From Pseudonocardia bannensis (GTDB taxonomy: Bacteria; Actinomycetota; Actinomycetes; Mycobacteriales; Pseudonocardiaceae), in assembly GCF_012911875.1 (NCBI RefSeq), contig NZ_JAAXKZ010000002.1, forward strand, positions 51,708-115,707: a stretch of DNA of 64,000 nt, read 5' to 3'. This document shows positions 42,499 to 51,632 of this stretch, one piece after another. The notes below the pieces were generated by a model, which was not told the origin of the DNA, searched no databases, and worked only from the letters and a program-made list of their open reading frames with translations. Both the position numbers and the translations under genes were made by a program. Positions within the stretch are counted from its first letter, which is position 1. The number at the start of each line of letters is the position of its first letter.

Positions 42499-43727
42499 CG
42501 CATTCCTTCGCCGAAGGCGTCCGACCAGGGCTGGCCGACCAGCTCACCGGGGAGCGGGGTGAGGTTCTTGGACGTGCCGGGGGGAAGGACGCCGGGGTTG
42601 ATGTTGCCGTTCTCCAGGCCGCCCGTGATGTAGATGCGGGCGTAGTGACCGTTCGCGTCGTAGTTGGCCACCGCGGAGCCCCAGTTGGTGAGGAAGCCCG
42701 CGAGCTCGGGGCTGTAGGGACGCAGGTAGTCCAGCGCCGGGGTCAGCCCGACGAGGGTCTCGTCGATCGCGGGCAAGGTGGCGGCGCCGCTGTCGAGCAG
42801 GCCCGGGGTGTACTGCAGCAGCTCCGCGGCCGAGCCCAGCGTGGGCCGCAGGTCGGCCATCGCCGGCCGCAGGTCGGCGAGCAGGGGCTGCAGGTTCTGC
42901 GCCACCGAGGGCAGCCGGCCGGTGGCCGGTGCGAGCGCATCGAGCAGTGGAAGTGCCGCATCGACACTGTCCGGGACGTTGCCGAGCGTCGTCCGCGCCT
43001 GGCGCAGCGTTCCCGGCAGCTCCTGCACCACCTGGCCGAGCGCCTCGCGCTGCGCGACCGCCTGCCCGACCGCGCCACCGAGCTGGCGCACGATCCGCTC
43101 GACGTCACCGTCGCGCCGCGCGAGGATCCCCATCGTCGCGTTGAGCTGGGTCACCAGCTGGCGGATCGCCTCGCCGTCGGTGCCGATCCCGCGCAGGACG
43201 TCGCCGGTGGCCGCCAGCGCCGGCCCGGCCGTCTTGAGGGTCGCGTTGAGGCCGGCCTCGCTGCCGCTCAGCGTCGACTCCAGGTTGCGGATCAGGGAGT
43301 TGACCTGGTCCCGGGTCGGCTGGTCCAGGGCGGCGAGCACGGTGTCCAGCTCGACCGGTGACGGCTGCTCGGCGCGCAGCATGCCCCCGTCGGGGATCTC
43401 GGCGTTGGTCACCGGGCCGTCGGTGAGCTCGACCAGCCGCTCACCGAGCAGTGCCTTCCAGATGATCTTGGTGGTGGCCCCGTCGTGCAGGGGTGCGAAG
43501 TCGCTGTCGAGCCGCAGCACCAGCTCGGCACGGCCGTCCCGGACCGCGATCGACTCGACCTCGCCGGCGTCGAACCCGTTGACCTTGACCATGCTGCCGA
43601 TGATCACGTTGGTCGCGTTGTCGAGCACCACGCTCACGCGGTACGGCCCGCTGAACGTCATCAGTCCCGCCGCCGAGGTGGCGAGGACGAGCAGGACGGC
43701 GGTCGCGGCCAGGAGTACACGCCGCAT
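42495..43727 (-). CDS. Mce family protein, first of the operon (MceA-like)
   Basis: A 410-residue protein: signal-anchor LLAATAVLLVLATSAAGLMT, Mce domain (YRVSVVLDNATNVIIGSMVK; VNGFDAGEVESIAVRDGRAE; KALLGERLVELTDGPV), and a heptad-rich helical region with repeated LxxLxPxLxxL units. It follows the ATPase gene with only a two-base gap. With the other five it should form the extracytoplasmic lipid-shuttling assembly that docks on the YrbE permease pair. Confidence 0.87.
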   Translation of the reverse strand: MRRVLLAATAVLLVLATSAAGLMTFSGPYRVSVVLDNATNVIIGSMVKVNGFDAGEVESIAVRDGRAELVLRLDSDFAPLHDGATTKIIWKALLGERLVELTDGPVTNAEIPDGGMLRAEQPSPVELDTVLAALDQPTRDQVNSLIRNLESTLSGSEAGLNATLKTAGPALAATGDVLRGIGTDGEAIRQLVTQLNATMGILARRDGDVERIVRQLGGAVGQAVAQREALGQVVQELPGTLRQARTTLGNVPDSVDAALPLLDALAPATGRLPSVAQNLQPLLADLRPAMADLRPTLGSAAELLQYTPGLLDSGAATLPAIDETLVGLTPALDYLRPYSPELAGFLTNWGSAVANYDANGHYARIYITGGLENGNINPGVLPPGTSKNLTPLPGELVGQPWSDAFGEGMR

Positions 43728-43729
43728 CG

Positions 43730-44560
43730 TCAGTCCATCCCCAGCGGCCCGGCGGAGTCACCCGACAGGAACTGCCGGACGAACGGGTCGTCCGACGCGA
43801 AGGCCTCCTCGGCCTCCCCGTAGTGGACGACCTGGCCCTTCCAGATCAGCCCGACGTAGTCGCTGACCTTTCGGGCCGTCCGGATGTCGTGGGTGACCAG
43901 CATGTACGTGCCGCGGTGCTGCCGGTGGACCTCGAGGATCAGGTCGTTCAGCAGGCTGGTGCGGACCGGGTCCAGGCCCGAGTCGGGCTCGTCGAACAGG
44001 ACGATGTCGGGGTTCATGACCAGCGCCCGGGCGAACCCGGCGCGCTTGCGCATGCCGCCGGAGACCTCGTTGGGGAACTTGGTCAGGGCCTTCTCCAACC
44101 CGACCTCGCGCAGCCGCGCGAGCACGATGTCCTCGATCTCGTCCTCGGACTTGTCGGTGTGCTTGCGCAGCGGGAAGGCCGTGTTGTCGTAGATGTTCAT
44201 CGAGCCGAACAGGGCGCCGTCCTGGAACAGCACCCCGAACCGCTTGCGCAGCTCGTAGCGCTCGCGCTCGGAGATCCGCCAGATGTCCTGACCGAAGATC
44301 AGTACCTCGCCCTGGTCCGGCTCCAGCAGCCCGACCAGGTGCTTGATCAGGACGCTCTTGCCGGTACCGGACGGGCCGAGGATGGTCGTCACCGCGTTGT
44401 CGGCGAACTCCAGGTTCAGGCCTCGGAGGACCTCGAAACTGCCGAACTTCTTGTGCAGGTTCTTGACCTGGATCGAATGCGCCGGCCTGCCGGCCGGGGC
44501 CTGCGGAATCGCATTCGGCGGCATCGGCGCGACACTCATCGACTCCCGTTGGCTCTGCAA
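43730..44560 (-). CDS. ABC transporter ATP-binding protein of the Mce system (MceG/MlaF type)
   Basis: A 276-residue ATPase: Walker A GPSGTGKS at about 62-69, the Q-loop in FGVLFQDGALFGSMNIYDNT, signature NEVSGGMRKRAGFARAL, Walker B IVLFDEPDSGLDP and H-loop LVTHDIRTA. The SGGM signature and C-terminal extension fit MlaF/MceG. In mycobacteria the gene lies away from mce operons, whereas here it sits between yrbEB and mceA. The start is TTG 44560 (GGGGAGG five bases upstream) or ATG 44539. The two differ by seven residues. Confidence 0.9.
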   Translation of the reverse strand: MQSQRESMSVAPMPPNAIPQAPAGRPAHSIQVKNLHKKFGSFEVLRGLNLEFADNAVTTILGPSGTGKSVLIKHLVGLLEPDQGEVLIFGQDIWRISERERYELRKRFGVLFQDGALFGSMNIYDNTAFPLRKHTDKSEDEIEDIVLARLREVGLEKALTKFPNEVSGGMRKRAGFARALVMNPDIVLFDEPDSGLDPVRTSLLNDLILEVHRQHRGTYMLVTHDIRTARKVSDYVGLIWKGQVVHYGEAEEAFASDDPFVRQFLSGDSAGPLGMD

Positions 44561-44599
44561 CGAGACCTCCCCAGCATGGTACGAACGTGGAAGCAGTGA

Positions 44600-45484
44600 T
44601 TAGTTGGCGATGGGCGCGTTCGGGGACAGACCCCAGAACAACTGGGTCCCCAGGACGCCGACGACATGGACCAGAACCATGTTCAGCATCATCGATTTCG
44701 CCGTATTTCGGCCGACCCCGACCGGGCCACCACTCGCGTTGTAGCCGTAATAGCAGCCCACGAAGATGATGACCGTGCCCATGGCCATGACTTTCGCCAG
44801 TGAGTACACGAAGTCCAGCGGGTTCTGGTAGAGCCAGAAGATGAAGGAGTAGCCACCGGACGAGACCCCGCCGAGCTGCACCACGACGGTGAGGTACTCG
44901 GCGATGTACATGACGCCGAGGCCGACGGTGTAGAGGAACGGCATGGCGATCCAGCAGGCGATGATCCGGGTCCCCACCAGATAGCTCCGGGAGCGGACGC
45001 CCATCACCTCCATGGCGTCGATCTCGTCGGAGATACGCATCGAGCCCAGCTCCGCGACCAGGCCGCAGCCGACCTTGGCGGCGAAGATGTAGCCCCACAT
45101 GTAGGGCCCCATCTCGCGGATCGCGCACCACGCGGTGAAGATGCCCGAGTAGAGCGGGGCACCGATCTGCTTGAGGGTGTAGTTCGCTTCCAGGCCGCAC
45201 TGGTAGCCGATGACGAACTGCATCACCCAGATGATGAGTCCACTCGAGACGATCAGGATGCCGCTCTGGTGGAACACCTCGGAGGCGTAATGGCGGACGT
45301 CGACGAGATCGCGGGTGATCCTGCCGGAGAACCGCGCGATCTCACCGCCGGTCGCGAATGCGTCGCGCATCTTTCCGCCGATGGTGCCGAGACCGACGAT
45401 CGGCCCGAGCTGCTGCGGACGCTTCGGCCGCGGGTGATCCGGGTTCGGCCCGTCCGGCCCCGGCCGGTCCAGGGTGCTGGTCAT
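44600..45484 (-). CDS. YrbE/MlaE-family ABC permease (second permease of the Mce operon)
   Basis: A 294-residue polytopic protein: amphipathic lead-in (GGEIARFSGRITRDLVDVRH), then helices GILIVSSGLIIWVMQFVIGY, the MlaE signature VAELGSMRISDEIDAMEVMG (EQ-like loop that contacts the ATPase), and VMAMGTVIIFVGCYYGYNAS near the end. It forms the inner-membrane pore with the first YrbE. The start ATG 45484 lies eight bases after the first permease stop. Confidence 0.9.
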   Translation of the reverse strand: MTSTLDRPGPDGPNPDHPRPKRPQQLGPIVGLGTIGGKMRDAFATGGEIARFSGRITRDLVDVRHYASEVFHQSGILIVSSGLIIWVMQFVIGYQCGLEANYTLKQIGAPLYSGIFTAWCAIREMGPYMWGYIFAAKVGCGLVAELGSMRISDEIDAMEVMGVRSRSYLVGTRIIACWIAMPFLYTVGLGVMYIAEYLTVVVQLGGVSSGGYSFIFWLYQNPLDFVYSLAKVMAMGTVIIFVGCYYGYNASGGPVGVGRNTAKSMMLNMVLVHVVGVLGTQLFWGLSPNAPIAN

Positions 45485-45492
45485 CGTGGCTC

Positions 45493-46347
45493 CTACCGGT
45501 AGACCTGGATGTCGGGGTTGAGGCCGAGCAGGATCGTCGTGAACACCATGTTGAAGATCCAGATGGCCGCGAACGCGATCACGACGGCCTGATTGACCGC
45601 ACGCCCGACACCGATCGGGCCGCCCGAGGCGTGCAGGCCCTTGTAGCAGCAGACGACGCCGATGATCAGGCCGAACAGGGCGGTCTTGATCACGCTGCCC
45701 CAGACGTCGGTCGTCGTCAGGTTGTTGAACAGGCTGTCCACGAAGGCCGCGGGGTTGGCGCCCAGGATCGGGACCGCGGCGATGTAGCCGCCGAGGATGC
45801 CGAACATCAGCGCGACGAGGTCGAGCAGGCCCGTCATGATGAACAGCGCGATCACCCGGGGCAGGACGAGGGTCCGGACGGGGTCGACGCCCAGCACCTC
45901 CATGGCGTCGATCTCCTCGCGGATGCGGCGGGCGCCGAGGTCGGCGGTGATGGCCGTGCCGACCACGCCGGCGACCACCATCGCGTTCACCCACGGGGCG
46001 AACTCGCGGATGCTCGCCATCACGAAGAAGGAGCCGAGCCGCTCCGGGATGCCGAAGAGGCTGAAGAGGTTGCCACCCTGCAGCCCGGGGGCACCGAGGC
46101 CGAAGGCGGTGCAGGACACCGCCATGGGGATCCAGCACAGCTTCAGGATGTCGAAGCTCTGGTCGCGGACCTCCGCCCAGTAACCCCAGGGCCGGCGGAT
46201 CGCCATCCAGAGCACCTCGAGCGCCAGCCGGGTCATCTCGCCGGCCTGCACGAGCGGACCGTCGACGCCCCGCAGGAGAGCCCGGGGCCGGCGAACGACC
46301 TTCGTGGCCTGCCGCGGAGCGGCTGCGTCGTTCGTCGGAGCGCTCAT
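45493..46347 (-). CDS. YrbE/MlaE-family ABC permease (first gene of the Mce operon)
   Basis: A 284-residue polytopic protein: VLWMAIRRPWGYWAEVRDQS, FALGAPGLQGGNLFSLFG-like loop, the MlaE signature LGARRIREEIDAMEVLGVDP, LPRVIALFIMTGLLDLVALM and GVVCCYKGLHASGGPIGVGR. It is paralogous to the next gene. The operon promoter should lie upstream of 46347, in the region that carries the TGGGGGT motifs. Confidence 0.9.
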   Translation of the reverse strand: MSAPTNDAAAPRQATKVVRRPRALLRGVDGPLVQAGEMTRLALEVLWMAIRRPWGYWAEVRDQSFDILKLCWIPMAVSCTAFGLGAPGLQGGNLFSLFGIPERLGSFFVMASIREFAPWVNAMVVAGVVGTAITADLGARRIREEIDAMEVLGVDPVRTLVLPRVIALFIMTGLLDLVALMFGILGGYIAAVPILGANPAAFVDSLFNNLTTTDVWGSVIKTALFGLIIGVVCCYKGLHASGGPIGVGRAVNQAVVIAFAAIWIFNMVFTTILLGLNPDIQVYR

Positions 46348-46372
46348 CGCCTCGCCTTCGTTTGCGCCACGC

Positions 46373-46554
46373 TGGGGGTGGGAAGTGATCGACTGTCGGC
46401 TGTTCGCCGCGGGACACCCGGCAGCGACGCACCAGTGCGAATGACACGCACCGTGACGCGGAGCTTACGGAGTGTTGAACGGCATAACGGCCGGAATCCG
46501 GGGGAGGATCCGGCTCCACCTGGGGGTGGTAACGACCCCCAGTTGGGGGTTACC
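46373..46554. promoter_or_regulatory. Four TGGGGGT motifs upstream of the Mce operon
   Basis: TGGGGGT occurs at 46373-46379, 46521-46527 and 46544-46550, and its complement ACCCCCA at 46535-46541. Two of the copies extend to TGGGGGTGG. The three right-hand copies are in alternating orientation, about 9 to 14 bp apart. They form overlapping inverted repeats, together with a GGTAAC...GTTACC pair (46528-46554). They lie between the Mce operon start (46347, minus) and the divergent gene at 46673. The arrangement fits an operator for a dimeric regulator. Which protein binds it is unknown. Confidence 0.5.
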
Positions 46555-46672
46555 GGCCAGTAGGTGAAACGACTAGGCCAGGCCGGACGATCCCATCTCT
46601 CATGGGCCGACGACCGGCCATCCAGGGTCGGCGCGGTCCGGACGCCGCGCCGGGTCGCTGTAGCCTCCCCGC

Positions 46673-47095
46673 GTGCGAACCACCGGTGCCGGGAGCGGAC
46701 GACGCGGATCGGCCGACGGAACCATCGACGGGCCCACCGCGGTACGGGCGGCGTCCACGGGTTTCACGATCCTGTTGCTCGGCGGTCTCCTGACGCCGAT
46801 CGCCGCGACCTACCTACCGGTGATCGGCCGGTTCTGGCTGCTCCTCACCGCAGTGGTGGCGTTCGCCGTGGCTGGTCGGCGGATCGGCACGGCCCGCATC
46901 CCGGCGCTGCACGGCGCGTGCGCCGCGCTGGGCAGCTACCTGCTCGTCCTGCCACTCGTGCTGTGGATGCCGGGGCAGTCCGCGGGGGTGGATGTCGAGC
47001 ATCTCGTCTCGGCGGCCGGGACGGCCGTCGCCGTCGGCGCGATCGCCGGTGCGCTGGCGGGCCGCCTGCGCGACGGCTCGGCCGCACGGGACTGA
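46673..47095 (+). CDS. Hypothetical four-helix membrane protein
   Basis: A 140-residue protein with a polar N-terminus and about four hydrophobic helices: FTILLLGGLLTPIAATYLPV, FWLLLTAVVAFAVAG, ALGSYLLVLPLVLWMP and LVSAAGTAVAVGAIAGALAG. I do not recognise a family. The start is GTG 46673. It is divergent from the Mce operon and shares its upstream region, which suggests possible co-regulation but does not prove it. Confidence 0.65.
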   Translation: MRTTGAGSGRRGSADGTIDGPTAVRAASTGFTILLLGGLLTPIAATYLPVIGRFWLLLTAVVAFAVAGRRIGTARIPALHGACAALGSYLLVLPLVLWMPGQSAGVDVEHLVSAAGTAVAVGAIAGALAGRLRDGSAARD

Positions 47096-47147
47096 CCTCG
47101 GGGACCGCGCTCCACGGCGGCCCGGCCGGGCTCGCCCGCGGGGAGCG

Positions 47148-47972
47148 TCATGCGGGACCCGGACACAGGTCGCCCCGCGCGATGCCGTCCTGGCTCGCCT
47201 GCGTCCCGATCTCGGCCCGGGCGACGGCGTCCCGCAGGTAGAGCGTCAGCAGACGGTGCACCACGGCGGGATCGGCCCGCAGCGCCTCCATCGGCACGTT
47301 CAGTCCGCCCTCCCCCGGCAGCACCCCGTGCGGCGTCCAGGTGTCGGCCCGTCCCTTGCGCCGGAGCACCGACGGGGCGCTCAACTGCACGATCAGCGAC
47401 CGGTAGGGCGCCCGGGTCGCCACCCCGTCCACGTCCTCCCAGGCCACGGCCGTGCCGGTCCGGCCACGGTGGAACTCCACACCGGAGGCGGTGAGAACGA
47501 GGCCACGGGGCCGTCGCGCGTCCCGGAGCGCGAAGGCCGTCAGGGCCACCCCGGCCGCCGCCATCCCCACACCCACGAAGCGGGACGCACCGGAACCGGC
47601 GACGACGACCAGCAGCCCCGCACCGGTGAGAACCGTCCCCGGCAGCGCCCCGGCGAGGACGGAACCGGCATCCGCCGGGACGACCAGCGCGGGTTCACCC
47701 GACCACTCGGAACGACACCGCCGCACGACGACCCGGCCGGGCGCCGAGCGGGCCAACCGCAGCACGCCCAGGCCCGAAGCCGCCAGTAACGCAGCGGCGA
47801 CGAGCAGCAGACCGGAGCCGATCACCGTGCCCTCCGGGCCCCTCGCCAGGCTCACCACGCCGGTCCATGCCACCAGGATGCTCAGTGCCACGAGGAGAAG
47901 CGTGCGCACCAGCCGGCCCACCCGGCTCCGCGGGGGCCACTCCTCCGGCCAGGGGAACCGGGCACCGCGCAC
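47148..47972 (-). CDS. Membrane protein with PH-like domain
   Basis: About 274 residues: helix pair 1 (LVRTLLLVALSILVAWTGVV; LLLVAAALLAASGLGVLRLA), helix pair 2 (VLTGAGLLVVVAGSGASRFV; AAAGVALTAFALRD) and a C-terminal soluble part. That part contains GLVLTASGVEFHRGRTGTAV and AWEDVDGVATRAPYRSLIVQ, which resembles the bacterial PH-domain (DUF304-type) pattern. The function is unknown. I prefer GTG 47972 because GGAAGGAC lies eight bases upstream, while the frame to 48029 adds only basic residues. Confidence 0.65.
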   Translation of the reverse strand: MRGARFPWPEEWPPRSRVGRLVRTLLLVALSILVAWTGVVSLARGPEGTVIGSGLLLVAAALLAASGLGVLRLARSAPGRVVVRRCRSEWSGEPALVVPADAGSVLAGALPGTVLTGAGLLVVVAGSGASRFVGVGMAAAGVALTAFALRDARRPRGLVLTASGVEFHRGRTGTAVAWEDVDGVATRAPYRSLIVQLSAPSVLRRKGRADTWTPHGVLPGEGGLNVPMEALRADPAVVHRLLTLYLRDAVARAEIGTQASQDGIARGDLCPGPA

Positions 47973-48296
47973 AGCCACGTCCTTCCGCACTCGTCGACCC
48001 ACTCGTTCCTGCGATCGTTGCGGCGGCACGACGGACCGCGCCGCGGTCGACGAACAGCCGAGCCGTTCGGGTCAACGAGGACGGGACCACGGCGATGCGG
48101 CGTCGGGCACGGAGCGCACCGCAATCGGGCGCATGCCGCTTGGCGGAACGAGCTGTGGTGCCAATGCGTCCAGCCTGCAGGACCTGGACATGAACTGCAC
48201 CACCGAGGCCACCACGGCTCCCTGCCCGCAGGTCGGGGGCCGACACCGTCAAGGTCCACCTCGAGCACGCCCTCGGCGACGAGGAGTGTGGAGGGC
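47973..48296. other. Divergent intergenic region without a supported gene
   Basis: About 320 bp separate the PH-like membrane protein (minus) and the Mut7-C gene (plus). Both frames extend into it, but with no ribosome site or family signal. A short stretch reads DTVKVHLEHALGD on the plus strand, which I cannot assign. Promoters for both genes must lie here. Confidence 0.5.
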
Positions 48297-49040
48297 ATGG
48301 ACTCCGACGCACGGACGGCGCTCCCGCTGCGGTTGCCCCCCGAGCTGTGGCTGTTCGTCGAACCGCGGCGGCGGCGCGAGCAAGTCGAGGTGCGCTACGA
48401 CAGCGACGCGTCGCTGGGTCATGTGGTGCAGGCACTCGGCGTGCCGCTGACCGAGGTCGGGGCGCTCCTGGCGGGCGGCGTACCCGTCACCGCGGCACAC
48501 CGCCCGGTTCCGGGTGTCCTGCTCGAGGTCCGTCCGGTGCGGCGTCCCCAGCGGGTGCCGGGCTGGAGCGGGCGGTTCCTGCTCGACGTGCACCTCGGGG
48601 CGCTGGCCCGGCGGCTGCGGATCCTCGGCATCGACACCGCCTACCGCAACGACGCCGACGACGACGCGCTGGTCGAACAGGCGGCGGACCAGCGACGGGT
48701 GCTGCTCACCCAGGACCGCGGGCTGCTCAAGCGCCGGGCGCTGTGGGCCGGGGCGTACATCCGCGGGACGCAGCGCAACGAGCAACTGGCCGATGTGCTG
48801 GACCGGTTCGCCCCCGCGCTGGCGCCGTGGACGCGGTGCACGGCGTGCAACGGTGAGGTCGACGCCGTGGTGAAGGAGGAGGTCATGGACCGGCTGCCGC
48901 CCGGCACCCGCCGCCGCTACGACCGCTTCACGCGGTGCCGCTGCTGCGGGCGGGTCTACTGGCACGGGGCGCACGGCCGGCGCCTCGACGCGATCGTCGC
49001 CGCCGCGCGCTCAACCCGGGGCGGGCCCGGCCCGACGTGA
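48297..49040 (+). CDS. Mut7-C RNase domain protein with N-terminal ubiquitin-like domain
   Basis: A 247-residue protein. Residues 1-85 form the Mut7-C ubiquitin-like domain ([20 protein letters not shown] ... GVLLEVRPV). Residues 95-240 form the PIN-like Mut7-C RNase domain ([60 protein letters not shown]) with acidic residues for metal binding. A zinc ribbon follows (CTACNGE ... [12 protein letters not shown]). It is thought to act on RNA, but its physiological role is unproven. ATG 48297 has GGAGGGC just upstream. The last 30 bases overlap the convergent hutI gene. Confidence 0.85.
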   Translation: MDSDARTALPLRLPPELWLFVEPRRRREQVEVRYDSDASLGHVVQALGVPLTEVGALLAGGVPVTAAHRPVPGVLLEVRPVRRPQRVPGWSGRFLLDVHLGALARRLRILGIDTAYRNDADDDALVEQAADQRRVLLTQDRGLLKRRALWAGAYIRGTQRNEQLADVLDRFAPALAPWTRCTACNGEVDAVVKEEVMDRLPPGTRRRYDRFTRCRCCGRVYWHGAHGRRLDAIVAAARSTRGGPGPT

Positions 49041-50219
49041 CGGGGTACCGCCGACCTCGAGCGTCCGCGCGAGGGGCACACCCGGGCGGTAGGCCAGGTG
49101 CACGTGGCTGGGCGCGTCCAGGACGGTGAGGTCGGCCCGCTTGCCCGGCGCCAGCACCCCGATGTCGGTCCGTCGCAGCGCCAGCGCGCCGCCCGCGGTC
49201 GCCGACCGGAGCGCCTCGGCTGGGGTCATGCCCAGCTCCCGGACCGCGAGCGCGATGACGAACGCCATCGACGAGGTGTAGGAGGTGCCGGGGTTGCAGT
49301 CGGTGGCCAGCGCGACCGTGGCGCCGGCGTCGAGCAGCGCGCGGGCGTCGGGGTAGGGCGAGCGGGTGGAGAACTCGACGCCGGGCAGCAGGGTCGCCAC
49401 CGTGCCGCTGCTGGCGAGGGCGTCCACGTCGGCGCCGGTGAGATGGGTGCAGTGGTCGACGCTCGCCGCGTCGAGTTCCACGGCCAGCGCGACCCCGGGA
49501 CCTGCGGAGAGCTGGTTGCCGTGCACCCGCAGCCCCAGCCCCGCGGCCCGGCCCGCTGCCAGCACGGTGCGGGCCTCGTCGCCGTCGAAGGCGTGCGGGC
49601 TGGCCGGCTCGCAGAACACGTCGATCCAGCGCGCGTCCGGCGCGCAGGCCGCGAGCATGTCGCCGGTCACCAGATCGACGTACTCACCGCGGGCCGACCC
49701 GGGCGGCACCACGTGCGCGCCGAGGAAGGTCGTCTCGGTCGTGACCTCGGCGGCCAGCCGCAGCGCCCGCCGCTCGTCGGCGACGGTCAGGCCGTAGCCG
49801 CTCTTGATCTCCACGGTCGTCGTGCCCTGCCGCCGCAGTTCCGCGATGCGCTCGGCGAGCAGCGCACGCAGGGTGCCCTCGCTCGCGGCGCGGGTGGTCG
49901 CGACCGTCGTGGCGATGCCGCCACCGTCGTAGCGGGTGCCGGCCATCCGGGCGGCGAACTCCGCCGACCGGTCCCCCGCGAACACCAGGTGCGTGTGCGC
50001 GTCGACGAACCCCGGCACGACGGCCCGGCCACCGAGATCGGTGCGGGCATCGGCGGCCGGGGCCCGGGTTCTCGACCCGACCCACGCGATCCGGCTCCCG
50101 CCGGCGCCCTCGTCGACGACGACGGCCGCGTCGGTGACGATGCCGAGCGGTGAGCCGTCCCCCGCGGCCGGGTCGTTCGTCACCAGCTCGGCAATGCCGG
50201 TGATCAGGGTCGCGGTCAC
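49011..50219 (-). CDS. hutI: Imidazolonepropionase
   Basis: A 402-residue amidohydrolase that opens 4-imidazolone-5-propionate to N-formimino-L-glutamate, the third step of histidine degradation. Metal-binding motifs are [67 protein letters not shown] and [17 protein letters not shown] 50219 overlaps the hutF stop (GTGA). Its 3' end overlaps the convergent Mut7-C gene by 30 bp. Confidence 0.93.
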   Translation of the reverse strand: MTATLITGIAELVTNDPAAGDGSPLGIVTDAAVVVDEGAGGSRIAWVGSRTRAPAADARTDLGGRAVVPGFVDAHTHLVFAGDRSAEFAARMAGTRYDGGGIATTVATTRAASEGTLRALLAERIAELRRQGTTTVEIKSGYGLTVADERRALRLAAEVTTETTFLGAHVVPPGSARGEYVDLVTGDMLAACAPDARWIDVFCEPASPHAFDGDEARTVLAAGRAAGLGLRVHGNQLSAGPGVALAVELDAASVDHCTHLTGADVDALASSGTVATLLPGVEFSTRSPYPDARALLDAGATVALATDCNPGTSYTSSMAFVIALAVRELGMTPAEALRSATAGGALALRRTDIGVLAPGKRADLTVLDAPSHVHLAYRPGVPLARTLEVGGTPSRRAGPAPG

Positions 50220-51529
50220 CAGCACTCCCACAGCGGCTCGATCGCGGCGAGGAGCAGGGCGCCCACGTCGCCGAGACGGTGCCGGCCACCCGCCACCACG
50301 ACTCGCCCGTCGACCAGCACGGTGTCGATGTCGGCGGCGCTCGCGGCGAAGAGGATCTGTCCGGGGTCGCCGCCTGCGGTGCGCGGGGAGTCCGTGCGGA
50401 CCGCGATCAGGTCGGCGCGCGCGCCGGCCGCCAACCGGCCTGCGTCGGGCCAGCCGAGTGCGTTGTGCGCGGTGGCGAAGGACAGCAGATCACCCGAAGT
50501 GAACCGGCCGCGGCGGCCCGAGGCCAGACGCTCGTGCATCTCGAGCGCCCGGGCCTCGGAGCACAGGTCGATCACCGCGTGCTGGTCGCTGCCCAGGCAC
50601 AGCCGCACGCCCGCGTCGTGCAGGGCCCGCGCCGGTCCGATGCCGTCGGCGAGGTCGCTCTCGGTGGTCGGGCACAGGCACACCGCCGAGCCGACCCGGC
50701 CCAGCAGGCCGATGTCCGCTGTGGACACATGGGTCGCGTGCACCGCCGTCGTGCCGTGGCCCAGCATCCCCTCCTCCGCGAGCAGCGCGGCCGGGGTCGC
50801 GGCGTAGTGGGCCAGACAGGCGTCGTTCTCCGCCTTCTGCTCGGACAGGTGCACGTGCAGCGGCCGCCCGCCCGCGACGGCGGCCACGGTGCCGAGCGCC
50901 GCGCGCGGGACCGCCCGGACCGAGTGCGCGGCGACACCGACGCGCATCCCCGGCGACGGCTCCAGATCCGCCACCCGCGCCGCCCAGGCGCCGACGTCGC
51001 CGTCGGAGAACCGCCGCTGCCCCTCGCCGAGGGGCCGGTGACCGGCCGGGTCGAGCCCGCCGGCCAGGTAGCACGTGTCGAGCAGGGTCAGCCGGATGCC
51101 GGCGTCGGCCGCGGCCTCGCGCAGCGCCTCGGCCATGGCGTTCGGGTCCGCGTAGGGCCGTCCGCCCGGGCCGTGGTGCAGGTAGTGGAACTCTCCGACG
51201 GCGGTGATACCGGCCAGCGCCATCTCCGCGTACGCCGCCCGGGCCAACGCCAGGTAGGAGTCCGGGTCGAGCCGCGCCGCGACGGCGTACATCCGCTCGC
51301 GCCAGGTCCAGAACGTGCCGCCCCGGTGGTGGGTGCGTCCGCGCAGCGCCCGGTGGAACGCGTGGCTGTGGACGTTCGCGAAGCCGGGCAGGACCACACC
51401 GGGCAGCCGGGCCGAGCCCGCCGGGTCGGTGCCCGCCGTGACCGCGGCGAACCGCCCGTCGGCGATCTCGAACGTCACGTCAGTGGCCGGCCCCCCGGGC
51501 AACAGCGCGTACCCCGCGAACCACCTCAC
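50216..51529 (-). CDS. hutF: Formimidoylglutamate deiminase
   Basis: A 437-residue amidohydrolase that deaminates N-formimino-L-glutamate to N-formyl-L-glutamate. Evidence: [20 protein letters not shown] (HxH metal site), [17 protein letters not shown] (HutF-type WxWRExMY), [32 protein letters not shown] and [20 protein letters not shown]. This marks the branch that releases ammonia and later formate, rather than direct formamide release by HutG. It is upstream of hutI in the same operon. Confidence 0.92.
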   Translation of the reverse strand: MRWFAGYALLPGGPATDVTFEIADGRFAAVTAGTDPAGSARLPGVVLPGFANVHSHAFHRALRGRTHHRGGTFWTWRERMYAVAARLDPDSYLALARAAYAEMALAGITAVGEFHYLHHGPGGRPYADPNAMAEALREAAADAGIRLTLLDTCYLAGGLDPAGHRPLGEGQRRFSDGDVGAWAARVADLEPSPGMRVGVAAHSVRAVPRAALGTVAAVAGGRPLHVHLSEQKAENDACLAHYAATPAALLAEEGMLGHGTTAVHATHVSTADIGLLGRVGSAVCLCPTTESDLADGIGPARALHDAGVRLCLGSDQHAVIDLCSEARALEMHERLASGRRGRFTSGDLLSFATAHNALGWPDAGRLAAGARADLIAVRTDSPRTAGGDPGQILFAASAADIDTVLVDGRVVVAGGRHRLGDVGALLLAAIEPLWECW

Positions 51530-51560
51530 CCCTCAACCCCCCAGGGCGCCGGCCCACGCC

Positions 51561-51630
51561 GCGTTGTGGAGCCATAACGCAGTCCGGGGACCGGCGCAGG
51601 ACGCGTTGTGGAGACATGGTGCGGTCGGGG
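51561..51630. repeat. Imperfect direct repeat between hut genes
   Basis: GCGTTGTGGAGCCATAACGC at 51561 and GCGTTGTGGAGACATGGTGC at 51603 are imperfect copies 42 bp apart, each followed by a CGG/GGGG stretch. They fill the short gap between the M20 hydrolase stop (51633) and the hutF start (51529). They are probably members of a dispersed repeat family in this genome. Confidence 0.6.
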
Positions 51631-51632
51631 GG

